Below are positions 1 to 11,819 of a stretch of DNA of 64,000 nt, piece after piece. Under the pieces are notes generated by a model that ran no database searches, was not told the origin of the DNA, and saw only the letters and a program-made list of their open reading frames with translations. The translations under genes were made by a program, and so were the position numbers. The stretch's first letter is position 1; every line of letters starts with the position of its first letter. This stretch comes from Rhynchopus euleeides (lineage: Eukaryota; Euglenozoa; Diplonemea; Diplonemida; Diplonemidae): positions 558,001-622,000 of the forward strand of contig OY723323.1 of the NCBI GenBank assembly GCA_963210315.1. Reading direction: 5' to 3'.

Positions 1-478
1 GAGCGCGCGCGAAGCGCGCGCGAGAAAAATTGACCCCTAGTGTTTTCCCCCCTGATCCCCCCCCAAAACAGGAGCGTCAACCCACCAAATCTCCAAAATC
101 GAAAAGTTAGCGACAGGCCTGACAACACAGGCCGGAAAAAACACTGGATTTCAGACACAACCTGCATAACGAGTGAAGGGTGATCATTCTTGTGCTCCCT
201 TCAAATTTGATTCAACTACCCCCCCCCCCTCTCTCTCTCTCTCTATCCCCCTCCCCCTCCACAGGAATTCAATGGCAATGTTTTTTTGAACATCCCAGAC
301 CGTGCCCCTCCCCCCCCCTCCCATCCCCTCCCCCACCCCCTCCCTCCCTCGCATGTTGTCGATCTCGTGTAGCAGCGAGAGTTGGCACTGCCCTCTGCTT
401 GCATCAGAGAGGGTCCGTGCGGAGACGACAGGGTGGGGTGTTGGGGGGGGGGGGTAGGGGGGGTCAAATGGGGGTGAC

Positions 479-1570
479 AAACACGATTTTTCAAAAAACC
501 GGCACAGAGGCCCCAAAGCCCCCGTAAACCCTCCAAACCCCCCCAGATCGGTCCGGAAACCCATCGAACCCCACTTTTCCACCATTCCGGGCACCTCAGG
601 TGCCCGAATTGGGGTACCTAAATTTTGTGCCACCGTTTGGTACCGTACAGTGCCACTGTGTGGGAGGTTGGAAAAGAAAATGCCCCAACACACCACATCT
701 GAGGGTTGCAATGCATGTTGCTTGCCAACCACGTCATCCGGTGGGTGTCAGGCGCTATGTAGGTGGCATCAGCCAGGTCTTCGATGTGTTCTGGCTTGTA
801 TATGTACCTCCCTGTCACCATGCACCGGGAGGCTGCCTGTAGGTACGGAACAAGTCCAGATGGTCGTGTGATTCCTGTGCAGCAGTGCTCCACAACCGGG
901 ATGTGTTGACAACGACTGTTGCAACACGAGCTGTACATTCCGGGAACACACGAAGTGCGCTGTCGTGGTACCCATTGTGCAGAATTGGTAGTTGCTGCGG
1001 TCTACTTTGCCTGGCCCAAGAGCACTGATACTGAACAGTGCAATATGCGTGGCGAGGTGAATGCAACGGAAGCGCGCAAAGTCAATACAGCTCTCGGATG
1101 GCGGGTGGTGGTGCCACTAGTGTGTGACGTTCACTCGAGGATACAACGCATCACAATGAATCAGCAACCGTGGACCGAGTACAATACGCTCTCTGTGGCT
1201 GGTGTGGGGGACAAAGGCAGTGCCTGTGCCGCAGGCAGGGAGGTACATATACAAGCCAGAACACATCGAAGACCTGGCTGATGCCACCTACATAGCGCCT
1301 GACACCCACCGGATGACGTGGTTGGCAAGCAACATGCATTGCAACCCTCAGATGTGGTGTGTTGGGGCATTTTCTTTTCCAACCTCCCACACAGTGGCAC
1401 TGTACGGTACCAAACGGTGGCACAAAATTTAGGTACCCCAATTCGGGCACCTGAGGTGCCCGGAATGGTGGAAAAGTGGGGTTCGATGGGTTTCCGGACC
1501 GATCTGGGGGGGTTTGGAGGGTTTACGGGGGCTTTGGGGCCTCTGCGCCGGTTTTTTGAAAAATCGTGTT
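479..1570. repeat. Long near-perfect inverted repeat (fold-back)
   Basis: Arms at 479-814 and 1237-1570 are reverse complements over about 334 bp with very few differences, around a 422-bp unrelated spacer. Short frames in the arms mirror one another on opposite strands, so they are repeat and not genes. No clear target duplication was found. It could be a fold-back transposon or the long TIRs of an element whose coding middle is lost. Confidence 0.85.
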
Positions 1571-1597
1571 TATCCACGTAAAAGGGGGGGCATTTGA

Positions 1598-2262
1598 CCC
1601 CCCCTACTGGGGGGGGCTAAATAGAAGCCCCCCCCCCTTGTATTCGGCGTAGGATCGAGTTTTTTTGGGGGTTTTCGAGGGCCCAAAATTTTAGGCAATT
1701 TTTGCAGTGGGTGGCCAAATAGAAGGGGGGGGTCAAATACAAGGGGGGGGGGGGGCTTGTATTCGGCGGAAGCCGAATTTTCCAAATTTTGGTGAATTTT
1801 GCCCCAGGTGACCTCGTGGAATCGCGATTTTCGCCTTCCATTGCACTATTCGGAATCCGTGCGGATCGTGGTGGGGTCATTTTGTGGGTGGAGGTGCCAA
1901 GTTTGACCCATGAAATGTGGGTCTGGTTTGGGTCCTGATAATGGGAGGATATTCCCGCGAGTCAGCCACCTGCGAGGACCCCCACACTGGTGTCCAAAAC
2001 CCCGTTCCTTTGAATGTTTGGATTCCGTGCGGACCGCAGTGGGGTCATTTTGACCATGGGGTGCCTGTTATGACTGGAAAAACAGGCTGAAAATTTGAAA
2101 TTTGGCTGAAATTCGGCTTCCGCCGAATACAAGCCCCCCCCCCCCCCGTTGTATTCGGCGAAAAAATTTATGGATTTCGAATTTTCAGACCCCCCCCTTC
2201 TAATAGGCCCCCCCCCTTGTATTTGACCCCCCCCTTCTATTTAGCCCCCCCCAGTAGGGGGG
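1598..2262. repeat. Palindromic element with G/C-run termini
   Basis: The outer segment ending in CTAAATAGAAG (1598-1627) recurs inverted at 2232-2262. An inner 37-bp segment containing CTTGTATTCGGCGGAAGCCG (1743-1780) recurs inverted at 2109-2146. Between them are two copies of the module GTGCGGA...GGGGTCATTTT (near 1858 and 2024) that also occurs near the right ends of the hAT-type elements described below. No coding potential. The exact termini are uncertain because of the homopolymer runs. Confidence 0.5.
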
Positions 2263-3453
2263 GGGGGGCAGGGGGCGGGGGCGGTGGTGTATGGGGGTTG
2301 AGTTGGCCTTGAGGTTCGTCAAGCCTCCCCCCGAAAGGGGTTGGGGAGGTGGGGAGTGGGCACAATCAGAACATGCGAATCTCGGATGGGTTGCCTCAGA
2401 ATGCAGGATGGGGGAGGGGGTGGGGAGTGGAGGCGTGTGTGTGTGTGTGTGATGCTCACGGACCGCGCACCCTCCCACCCCACCCACCCCAATCCCGCAG
2501 GAAATTGTAAAGCGGCACAGTTTGTGACACGGCGTGGCACATACCAAGGGCCCTCCCCAGGACACTCCTACCGATTCCCTGCGGAACTCAAAGGAAATCT
2601 TACAATCTATTTTTGTTGCCCCCTACCCCCCTAACACCCCTCCCCACCCCGCATCCTTTTCTACTCTTTCCGCTACGCGTGTTTTGTTCGTCGGGATGGC
2701 GAGGGGGGTGGGGAACGAAAGGGAAGGGAAGGGGCAGGCCTCCATCTTCACTCGCAGGTGTCCGCTGCCCTGTGTGGCGCTGTGGGGTGGGGTGCTGTGC
2801 TGCGGGGGCAGAGCGCACACAGTGCATTTTTTGGCGGGATTTTTTTTGATTTTGTGCTCACGACGTGGATGCCGGGTCTTTTTTTTTATTGGGTGTTCTC
2901 GCGATCGACGAATACCCGCTGGTTCTTCTCTCCCCTTTCTGATTTGCAGACGCAAAGTTTACTAGTGACGGAGGTGCTGCGTTTTCCCCTGCATTGGGGG
3001 AGCCTATGTATTACTTCAAAGGTTCGCAACGTTCGGCAGGGGAGTTTTTTTTTCTGGTTTGTTTCTTTTGATGTGCCCCCTTCTTGAGAAATTCGCCCGG
3101 GAGGGCAGAGACGGGGCGACAGGGGGGTTGGGGTACGTACGACAGGACACGCGCAGGCACCGGGCCCCCTCTCCCTAAAGAAAAGGGGGTGTGGTCGGTG
3201 CAGGAACATCCCTCCTCAAAAAAAAAGTCCAGCAGCTGACAGCCGTCGAATGCCTCTATGGCCTGACAGGACGATCGCCAAAGAACACGGCAAATGGAGT
3301 GATTGGGCGTGCTACGGCACATTGGGATACCATTCTCTGTGGGATATTCCGGGGCTCTGCGTCTGTGTCGTGCAGCGCCGATGCCATTATCAAAGACCCT
3401 CCACCCCACACCCCCTCGTTGTGCAGGGTGCGACGTTTTTTTTTTACGCCCTT
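2263..3453. other. Intergenic low-complexity stretch
   Basis: C/G runs, a short GT repeat near 2437-2451 and T-rich patches. Open frames here are overlapping, proline- or glycine-rich and lack recognisable domains. I see no gene. Confidence 0.6.
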
Positions 3454-3812
3454 GCCTTTTTCAGGGATAGTGGGTGACTTTCCAAAATCTGCAAAAAAGC
3501 CGGTTTTTGCCGGTTTTCCCGTTTTCCGTTTTTTTGGCGTTTTCCTGCCAATTTTAGGGTGGGGTGGGGTGGGAGGGTGGGGGCACGTGTGCATCCGTAC
3601 TTTTGGCTGCTTGATAAGGCACAGAGAGGAGGTTCCTCTTTGGTTTTCTGGCTCCGTGAACAACTCTAGGACAAACAAACCGCTCACATCCGGGATTGAG
3701 CACCCGGGGGCTGTGCTACGGCGTTCTAGGGAAGGAAGGTGATGGTATGAGGGTTCTAGACGGGGGGAGGGGGGAGGGGTCGGCCTATTCATAGCCGGTA
3801 TCGGACGAGAGA

Positions 3813-6764
3813 TTACGTTGGCGGGGCTCTGGGGATGGTGATCTGTGATGAGCGCCAGTGGATGATTGCCTCCTTCGCATCTGTGTACTCCTGGTAGGTC
3901 GCATACGAGTTCCGACGCGCTTCGGTGAGGTAGTTGGTGAGGTACTCCCGGAGGAGATCTTGGGGCAGACCGTTGATGTCGTCATACCCTCCAGCGATCG
4001 CGATGCGGATCAGGGCAACCATGCTGTCATCTCCGAGCCTTCCACGGAGCCGTGTGTGTATCAGCTTCAGGCGGCTGAATAGCCTCTCCACAGATGAGTT
4101 ACTGAGAGGGAGGATAAGAGCTATTTGCAGCATTTTCCGCGTGTAGGGGTACCGAATGCACAGCTCATTCGATTCCAGGAAGGCCTTCGCGACATTCGAA
4201 AATCTTTTGCACCGAATCGATTCGGACAAGGCGACGAGGGATTCAATCGCAGAGGAGAGCTCTTCATTCAGGGACAGCACTGCATTGGTATCCAGCAGGG
4301 CGGGTGTTCTCACCTGAACACCGTCCACCGTCTTTGTCTTGGGGGTTCCGAAGTGGTCTGTCATCGCTTTCAGTCGCTTTGACGCCAGCTCCGGATCTGA
4401 CACTGTTGGTGACCGCACATCGTACACAGAGAACCCCTCCAGCACATGGCCATCCTTCAACCGCTTCTCCACGTGTTCCTCCACGCGTGTCAGGTACGGC
4501 ACGCCTACCTGTTCATGGAACACCCTGACGAAATCTTGGTCGATGTCCTGCCACTCGAATGCACTGGGACTTGCAGCCTCGTTGATGCTGCTTGCACAGC
4601 CCCAGTACTCAGGGAAGTTCTCCGGGTGGTCGTTCAGCTGACGGACCCGACGAAGGTAGTGCCCCTTGATGGAGAGGAGATCGTGGTAGCACAGCTTGCT
4701 GCTCTGAAGGGCTGAAGAGAATGCCCCAAGAATGGGCCCCAGAGTAGCCATCAGAAACACCCCGAGAAGGTTTGATGCCGAGGAGCACTTTGTCAGCAGC
4801 TTTTTTGCGGACCCTGGCGTCGTTCCTTCCTCTCCCTCGGTGCCCGAAGAGGCTGCTAGCACTGACATTGCTTCGAGCAGACCCTTCAAGACCCGCACAA
4901 GGACAACAGCAGCCCGCTCGTGCGACACCCACCGAGTATCTCCCACAGCACAGAGCGCCAGGTCGCGCCAGCGCCCGAAGTTGACAACAGAACTGGCTGC
5001 CTGCACCGAATCCTTGTACAACCGCAGCTTCCCCGCGTTATTACCGCGCCCCCGATAGAAGAGGACGTGGCTTTCACGTACAATGGCATGCGCCACAGCC
5101 ATGACCCCCGGGCCTGTTTCAGGCGATTCAGATTCATCGGGTAACGCCGTTGCGTCAAGAAGCGCGAGGTTGAGCCGATGGGCAGAGCACCAATCCCACA
5201 ATGCATACGGAGATTTCCCAGTCGTGAGCCTCGTCACGACACCCTGCTCTTTGCCGGACATCGTGCTGCACCCGTCGGAGGAGATTCCCAACACACGATT
5301 CCACACACCCAGCTCCTCCGTGAGCTTCAGGATGTGGCGGGTAATATTCTCGGCTGACCCTGAATCGTTCAGGTGCTGCAGATCCCAGAACATCTCGGAC
5401 ACACGGGAGCCTGTGAGGATGCGGAAGTATACCCCATACTGGGCCTTCTTCTGCCCATCCTGTGCCTCATCGAACATAATTGCCACGAAAGGTGATTCCC
5501 GGATCGCTGAGGCTGTCTGATTCTTCAGATGGAGGCTCATCATCTGCAGCAGTTCCCGGGTAACGTAGTCACTGGACAGGTTGAATGACTCAGACAAAAA
5601 TGCCCGGGCAGGGGGGTCGAAGATAGCGCTCAGCTGCCGGAGGTATGTGGGGTACTGCGTGTGGGCGAGGTTGTGTTTTGCTGTGAACGAGACGACGTGT
5701 AGAATTTTCACCAGCTCCTGCGTATTCAGGATCTGACGCGCCCTCAATTCCCTCACCTCATTTGCATGCATGACACCCCGAACCTCTCCCTGCGCACCAT
5801 AGCGCGCGTCGTTCCTCCTTCGACTCATGTACGCATCCCACCGCAGTCGATGGTTCCTTTTCTTCGTGTTGATGTGATCGTTTACCTTTGTGCGAAGGCG
5901 GGATGACGCCTCGCTCCACTTCAGAGGCACAGCCGCAAATACTCCAGCCTTTGCATCAGTCATCGAGCAGCAGCGACACCAGATCCCATCTGCCCGTGCC
6001 TCCAGCCATGGAGTCTCTTTCAGGATCCCGAGAACAGCGTGAGAGGTGTCAGAAGGTGCGCGCGCAAGCTCTTGATCTGTCCCGAAATCCTCTTCTGGCT
6101 GCCACTCCTGGACGGGGAGGCTGCGGGAAAACCCCCGGACTTCATGCTCCAACAATGTCGGGTATGGGGAAGGCGATGCGTACTGTGACCTGTCCCAGGC
6201 CGATGTTGCACGTTGTTGCTTCTCTGCGTCGCATGCCTGCTCCTCATCAGCGGCTGCCTTCTCCTGGCCAGCCTGCTGCTCCTCGACGATCTCCCTGATG
6301 CGCACATCCAGGGCGTCAAAGCGCATGCCATCCTCGACCCGGACGACATCGTCTGCTGGAGCACTGCTCTCTTCCTGCCCCTCCTTCTCTGCCTCCTCCA
6401 GAGCCCCCGCCACGAGATCCTGAAGTAGTTTCCGCTCGTGCCCGGGCTTGGCATCGTCAGCCATTTTTATATTATCAAATGCACGGAGCCATGCGGCCAA
6501 ACGCTTGTTATTTTCGTTCTGATGGCTTCGGAAACCACGAAGGGTACCCTGCACGACGAGGAACTCATGCAGGCTTCGCTGCACAGGAGTTGGGGTCGTC
6601 TGCGAGTACCCCGTCCGCGTCCACATCGTGTACTCCAAATTGAGTCCACGGGGTGGTGCAGCGACGCTGCGGACACATGGGAGGCTGCGTGTTGGCACAG
6701 CCGCCCCGAGAAACCCAAATAGGGTGGGTTGCCCCTGAAGCTTCTGCTTCTTCTTCGGGGGCAT
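3813..6764 (-). CDS. hAT-family transposase
   Basis: The 983-aa protein would excise and reinsert its element by DDE chemistry in the nucleus. The first in-frame ATG is at 6764; the frame extends upstream only from a non-ATG codon. The N-terminus has a basic KKKQK stretch. Near residues 255-330 a Cys/His-rich segment (WCRCC ... H) with basic flanks resembles a TTF/BED-type DNA-binding finger. The middle has a strand ending FDEAQ and a later SSDGCSTMSGK segment, candidates for catalytic-core acidic residues. The C-terminus has the hAT dimerisation signature, SSVERLFSRLKLI followed by TRLRGRL. Length fits autonomous hAT transposases of the DUF4371/ZMYM group. No stop or frameshift was seen. Catalytic residue assignment is inference; family membership is well supported by the C-terminus and by element structure. 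Confidence 0.93.
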   Translation of the reverse strand: MPPKKKQKLQGQPTLFGFLGAAVPTRSLPCVRSVAAPPRGLNLEYTMWTRTGYSQTTPTPVQRSLHEFLVVQGTLRGFRSHQNENNKRLAAWLRAFDNIKMADDAKPGHERKLLQDLVAGALEEAEKEGQEESSAPADDVVRVEDGMRFDALDVRIREIVEEQQAGQEKAAADEEQACDAEKQQRATSAWDRSQYASPSPYPTLLEHEVRGFSRSLPVQEWQPEEDFGTDQELARAPSDTSHAVLGILKETPWLEARADGIWCRCCSMTDAKAGVFAAVPLKWSEASSRLRTKVNDHINTKKRNHRLRWDAYMSRRRNDARYGAQGEVRGVMHANEVRELRARQILNTQELVKILHVVSFTAKHNLAHTQYPTYLRQLSAIFDPPARAFLSESFNLSSDYVTRELLQMMSLHLKNQTASAIRESPFVAIMFDEAQDGQKKAQYGVYFRILTGSRVSEMFWDLQHLNDSGSAENITRHILKLTEELGVWNRVLGISSDGCSTMSGKEQGVVTRLTTGKSPYALWDWCSAHRLNLALLDATALPDESESPETGPGVMAVAHAIVRESHVLFYRGRGNNAGKLRLYKDSVQAASSVVNFGRWRDLALCAVGDTRWVSHERAAVVLVRVLKGLLEAMSVLAASSGTEGEEGTTPGSAKKLLTKCSSASNLLGVFLMATLGPILGAFSSALQSSKLCYHDLLSIKGHYLRRVRQLNDHPENFPEYWGCASSINEAASPSAFEWQDIDQDFVRVFHEQVGVPYLTRVEEHVEKRLKDGHVLEGFSVYDVRSPTVSDPELASKRLKAMTDHFGTPKTKTVDGVQVRTPALLDTNAVLSLNEELSSAIESLVALSESIRCKRFSNVAKAFLESNELCIRYPYTRKMLQIALILPLSNSSVERLFSRLKLIHTRLRGRLGDDSMVALIRIAIAGGYDDINGLPQDLLREYLTNYLTEARRNSYATYQEYTDAKEAIIHWRSSQITIPRAPPT

Positions 6765-7054
6765 TGTGTCTGGGCCTGGGCAGGGGATGTGTGGTTGCCG
6801 TGGTGGCAGAATGAAGTGGGCATGCTGAGCAGAACGGGGCAAATGGGTGGATCCAGCCTGCTTCTTCTCTGAACTGCAGCTTCGCCCCTACCTGGGCCCC
6901 TCTTTTTTTTCTTCTCTTCTCTTGCGTTCTTGGACTCTTTGGGTCAATCGCGGTTCGTAGTGGGGTCATTTTTAGTGTGTGGGTGACCAGGGGCCCTCTA
7001 AGCAGGCTGGGCGTTCCCCAAAATTTTTTGAAAAAAATCCGAAATTTTTTTATA

Positions 7055-7399
7055 CCGTATACGTAAATATTATGGAACGTAAATATTATGGAACGGGCCC
7101 ATTTTTGGCCGGTCCGTTCCATAATATTTACGTTCCATAATATTTACAGGGCCAGTTGGGGACTCGGTGGTGAGGACGGCTTGCGTCAGGAATCGCGCGA
7201 AAAGTGCACGAGTAGGTCCCGTCAGGGACTCTGTATGCCGTCCGATCACCTGGTCCAAGTCCCCGAGTCGCAGAAAGCCCTGTAAATATTATGGAACGAA
7301 AAAAATCTGGAACGCCAACCCACCAGCGTTCCAAAATATTTACGTTCCATAATATTTACGTTCCATAATATTTACGTTCCAAAATATTTACGTATACGG
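7055..7399. mobile_element. Family A small TA-duplicating element, copy 1
   Basis: Begins CCGTATACGTAAATATT and ends with its complement, flanked by TA on both sides (7053-7054, 7400-7401). It is built of repeated CGTTCCATAATATTTACG units around a roughly 150-bp core that is almost identical in the copies at 21222 and 57172. It has no transposase. TA duplication points to mobilisation by a Tc1/mariner- or pogo-type enzyme. It lies inside the hAT element, so it inserted later. Confidence 0.88.
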
Positions 7400-7487
7400 T
7401 AGTTTTTTTTTTTTGAAAAACCGGTTTTTGCAAAAACCGGTTTTGCAAACCGGTTTTTCATTAGCACCCACTGTCCCTGGCCTTTTT

Positions 7488-10400
7488 CCGCACACTTCAA
7501 TGTGGGTGGAAAGTTTCTCGCGCTTTGCTCGTGCCCTTGTGCTCTTCACTCACGACACCATCATCAGCAGGAGTGTGAGTGTGGAAGCGTCAACGCAAAA
7601 AGAAACCATAGTAAAGATAAACCATAGCAAAAAGTGCCGACCAAAGCGCAGAGACACTTTTGTCCGCATACTTCATTCATCCCCAACCTCCACCCCCCCC
7701 TTCGCAGCGCTTATTTTTATTTGGCCCTTATGTGGCACAGATGTCTCTTTTATTGCCCACATACTAACACCCACCACCCCCCCGATGAAAGCCCCTGTGT
7801 CTGCCAGTGCGACGAGTAGCATTTGCCTTCGTAAGCATGGCCCCCTTTTTGGCTTTCACACCACCGCATACCAATGACCCCTCTCGTTTTCCACCCCCCC
7901 TTTTTTTGTTGCGGATTCTGAACCTTTTTTCTCTCTCTCACGCGACAGGGACCATTTTTTTCCCGAGCCCGCGATCTGAACCGGAAACAAATAAATGAGG
8001 GATTTCTTTCGGTGGTGGGGTGGGTGGGCCCGGTGCCATATAAGCTACTCAAGGGAGACCTTCGCTCTGTGTCAAAGCTGTGTCAGTTTTTGTCTTCCTT
8101 TTTGTGAGGGCAGTTCACTATTCTGCACTTCTGAGCGAAGGCCCCAAATATGCCTGTTGCGAGCTTCACCACCAAGGGCGGGGGATGGAGTGCGTGTTAC
8201 ACTAAACAATTGAAACTTTTGAAAACACACGTGCGCCAAGTGATGCAGTGTGGGCCACATCTGCGCAGCTCACACCCACCGTCTGGCCAGGCGAACATAG
8301 AACTGCAGCCCCTCAACCGGGAGCAGTAGGAGATACAGCTAAAAAAAAAAGAATCGTCCAAATTTCTGCCAAAACTCGCCCAATGGGCTAAGGGATGGAG
8401 CGCATCACCTCACGCGCAGGTTCTAAAAAGAGGCGGAGTCAGCTAAAGAGACTTAAAACGAGCCTCTGTCCGACAGAGCATCTGCAGGAAGGCCGACAGT
8501 CCAAAGGGGGGGGGGGGGAGCGGGGATCTGGGTCGTGGGGATGCCTCACACGGAAGACGTGGCCGCATGCGGCGATCAGCAGCCATCGCCCCCCCACCTC
8601 TCCCGTTCTCTCAACCCCCCCCCCAACCCCCTTTTTCCCCTTTCCCGCAATGCTATCCACCGTTCCCCACATCTATTTCTTCTATCGTTGATTTGCGCGT
8701 TCTGATGCTGCTATTTTATTCCATTGCACCCTTGGCCCCCCACAGGTTGGGCCATGATGGTTACAAAGGTGGGGGGAAGGGTGTGGGGGGGGGGGGCGAT
8801 GCCTTGCGAGGGTGATGCCTCTGATCTGTGACAAACAACCTGTGTCAGTGTGACAGCCCGATTTATTACGGAGAGCAAGTTCCGACGGGTAGAAACGTGT
8901 TGGGATAATTGGCTCGTGGTGGCGTTCAACCTTCCGCATACACTGCAGTCGCAAGTCACTGCTGTCTTGTGAGCCGCACAACAAAGAATGCAAACCCCAG
9001 GTCTGTTGTGAGAAGGTGTAGGACATCGCTTCGTATGCACTTTCTGGGAGAAATCGGCATCACCCAGTTGTGGTTTCCCCCCACACCACCCCCGCACCCC
9101 CCGCACCCCCCCTCCCTCCCAAGGGGAAAAAATGGCAAATTCTGTCGTGTCGCCTCTCTGAGCACCGGCAGGGGGAAAAAAGACATCGTTCAAAAAAAAC
9201 CGTTCAAAACAGAAGTAATCCGTCACATCCCCACCCCCACCCATCGCGAAGCTGTGTTCCGGTCCGTTTTCTGAGTTGTCCGTTCTGTGGTCGATAATGC
9301 TCTGCTCAAAGTGATCACCACACTTTACCACGCGCAGGTGCGCCACAGGGTGGCAGCGCTGAGGGCAGACTCGGAGGGCTGGCGCGAGCGGTGCTCTGCG
9401 CAAAGGGTGTGCAAAACCCAGGGCGGGGGGGGGGGGGGGGGGTGGATGGGGGGGGGAGCAATGTGTCCTGGGGGTTCGAATTCAAGATTCCCTTTTTTTT
9501 TGCCACACTCACAAACGCACAGCACACATCACACACAATCACTCACGTGTGCCATCTCCAGTGTATTGCGGTTTGGTTGAGCGGAACAGGTATTGCGCCG
9601 TGTCCCCTAAAGGACACAACGCAAGAACCGACCGCCGCGATGCCCCCCACCCAATGCTGGCAGCGGGAAAAAAATAGTCTGCGAAGGGGATCGCTCCCCC
9701 GCAGAAGAGAATACAAAATATGTGCGATGGCACACACATCACACACAACACACCACACCACACACAACGTATATTGCATCCACCTTGGCCATGCATCCCC
9801 TTCCTCTCGTTTATAACCACCGCCTTCTATGCTTGCCTTGGGTCTGCATTTTTGTTTTGGGATTGTATTTGTTTTCTCTAAATCCATTCTCCCCCAACAG
9901 CATACGCCCCCTCTCCCCTCCAAAAAAAATGGAGCGAAGGCGAGAGAGACACGAGAGGGAGAGAGATTGAGAGGCCAACTTCTTTCTGCCACCCACACCA
10001 TATCCCCCGCCCCTCTCCCCGACCAACACACCCCCCCCCCCCCCCCCCCGCTTTCTCTTCTTTTTTCTCCCCCACCCCACCCCACCCCACCAACCCGCGG
10101 TGGGTCTGTTCTGGATGGTGCAAAAACGAACAAAACATCAGACAGGGTATTCTTCTATCTGACCCAACAAAAAAAAACACCCCTCCCCCCACCCACCCCG
10201 GTGAATCTGTTATCCTATGGTTTCGGTTCGTTCTTTTTGTTGTTCTGCGAGAGAGAGAGACAACGGCGGGGGGGGGAGGGGAGGTTCACGTGCCACACGA
10301 CATGGTGCAAGAGAGAGAGGGAGAGAAGAGAAATCATACGGTGTGTGTTGACCACTTTTTGACAAGGCGGGCCCTGCGCTGACTCATGGTCCACACCCAA

Positions 10401-11819
10401 TCCTCACATCACGGCCACATTAAATGCCGTGGTGTGCAGTGGGGATATCACCAAGAGTCTTAGAGAAGAGGTGACCATCATCAGGCAAATGCTGGATACT
10501 TCTCAACACTCGCGGTGTCTACCTCAGTGCTTTCGACACCACTCCATCAAGATTCACTTTGGGTGGAGGCGGGTCATCGCTGTCAAGTGACTATTCTCCG
10601 CTACCGCACAGAGTGGGGATGTTGTGAGGGAGTGCTGCGAATGTTGGGAACAGCCGTTCGCATGGTTCAAGCCTCGGCAAACCTATCGGGGGCGGGGGAG
10701 GGGGAGGGGTCTCCTTTGAACTACCCCCCCCCCCTCGGTCCCTCGCTGCAGGAATCTGATATTTCTCGAAAATGCAACGGGGTAGTGGCGGGGTGCTGGT
10801 GTGCTGTGTATGGTGGTGCTCTGTGCGAGATATCTCGGAAAAGGAGAAGTGAACGAAAAAGCGAAAGGATGCGGCACGCTGTGGTGGTGGGTGAGGGGGT
10901 GGGGGGGGGGGTAGTCAGAGGAATCAGTGGCGACAGCAGCAAGTGGGTGCAGCAGCAGAAAGCATACCGCATGGTAGGAAAGCCGGAAGCAGTGGATACG
11001 AAACTGCCCGGCCTGACGTTGCCACATTGCACCGTGTTCCCCCCACCCATCGCCCACCCTCCCCCCACCCCCCCGCATGCTTGCGTAGCAGAGCGTCACA
11101 TCACCACATCCAAGCAACCAACAGTGCCCTATCACGGTGTCGTTTAGGTATCAGGGTTTTGTTTGTGCGCCAAACCCGGGTGAACAAAACCTCACGGGCC
11201 TTCGCTCAGAAATGCAGAGAAGTGATGAATGGTGAGCCGCCTCACAACACTGGCTGCAAAGTGACACAGTTTGACACACAGTGGCACAGAGCGAAGGCCT
11301 CCCACGTGTTTTGCCTGATGAAGGTTGGTGTGAATGTGCGCACAGTCATAGCAACAAGGCAAGGTATATTGTGTTTGTCACCCAAAGCGCTGCCAACTAT
11401 CTTTTTCACTGTGACAAGCTTTCTTCTTGTTGTGTGTGAAAAAAAACATGCATCAAAAAAAATAGACAAATCACCCAAATCAGCCAAAAAAAACGCCACA
11501 AAGTATCCATCCCGCGATACCAGGCCTTTGCCCCCACCCCACCCCCCCCCCCCCCCCCCCACCTCCACTCCCAATCCACACACCACACAGGAGACCCCCC
11601 CACCCCACCCCCCTCCCACCGGGTCATCCCTCGCTAGGCAACCCTTCCCAGGTGGCTTAGCCCCTCCCCACCACCCACCCCCACCACCACCCACACCGGT
11701 TTAAGGTGGCTGGGGGACTGAAGCGCCGCGCTGGGCGAGGGCATGGGAGGGGCGCAGCCCCCGGGGCCTCCGGAGGCGAGGGGCGTGGCGGCGGCGGCGG
11801 GGGAGGCGGCGTGCCTGCC
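7488..11819. other. Intergenic region, no gene recognised
   Basis: Contains long C, G and A runs (for example the G run starting about 9424 and the C run at about 10031-10050), CA-rich patches and many overlapping low-complexity frames on both strands. One copy of a 17-bp dispersed motif lies at 7581-7597, and an inverted copy of the GGGTTTGGCGCACAAACA motif near 11160-11178. The pyrimidine-rich end (11530-11700) could hold the promoter or a splice acceptor for the next gene. I see no convincing exon. Confidence 0.6.
7581..7597 (+). repeat. 17-bp dispersed motif, copy 1
   Basis: GTGGAAGCGTCAACGCA; exact copies lie at 32786-32802 and 39759-39775, in otherwise unrelated intergenic sequence. 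Function unknown. Confidence 0.6.

Larger units (their letters stand above)
3462..7479 (-). mobile_element. Complete hAT DNA transposon
   Basis: The left end CAGGGATAGTGGGTG (3462-3476) and the right end (7465-7479, complement CAGGGACAGTGGGTG) form 15-bp TIRs with one mismatch. They are flanked by a perfect 8-bp duplication GCCTTTTT at 3454-3461 and 7480-7487. CAGGG termini with 8-bp duplications are typical of hAT elements. The 4,018-bp element encodes a full-length transposase on the - strand and carries a 345-bp TA-duplicating element near its right end. Intact TIRs, duplication and frame suggest a recent insertion. Confidence 0.95.

Noticed and set aside
7070-7258. Conserved 60-80-codon frame found in all family A copies (also 21161-21409 and 60360-60548)
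   Set aside because: It follows from near-identity of the repeat itself; open on both strands, no codon-type divergence and no domain.
9465-9495. GGTTCGAATTC, resembling a tRNA T-arm (B box)
   Set aside because: No acceptor, D-arm or anticodon stem can be built around it.
10943-11704. + strand 253-codon frame before the carboxypeptidase
   Set aside because: Second half is Pro/His/Thr from C-rich DNA and no domain is visible; probably upstream non-coding sequence.
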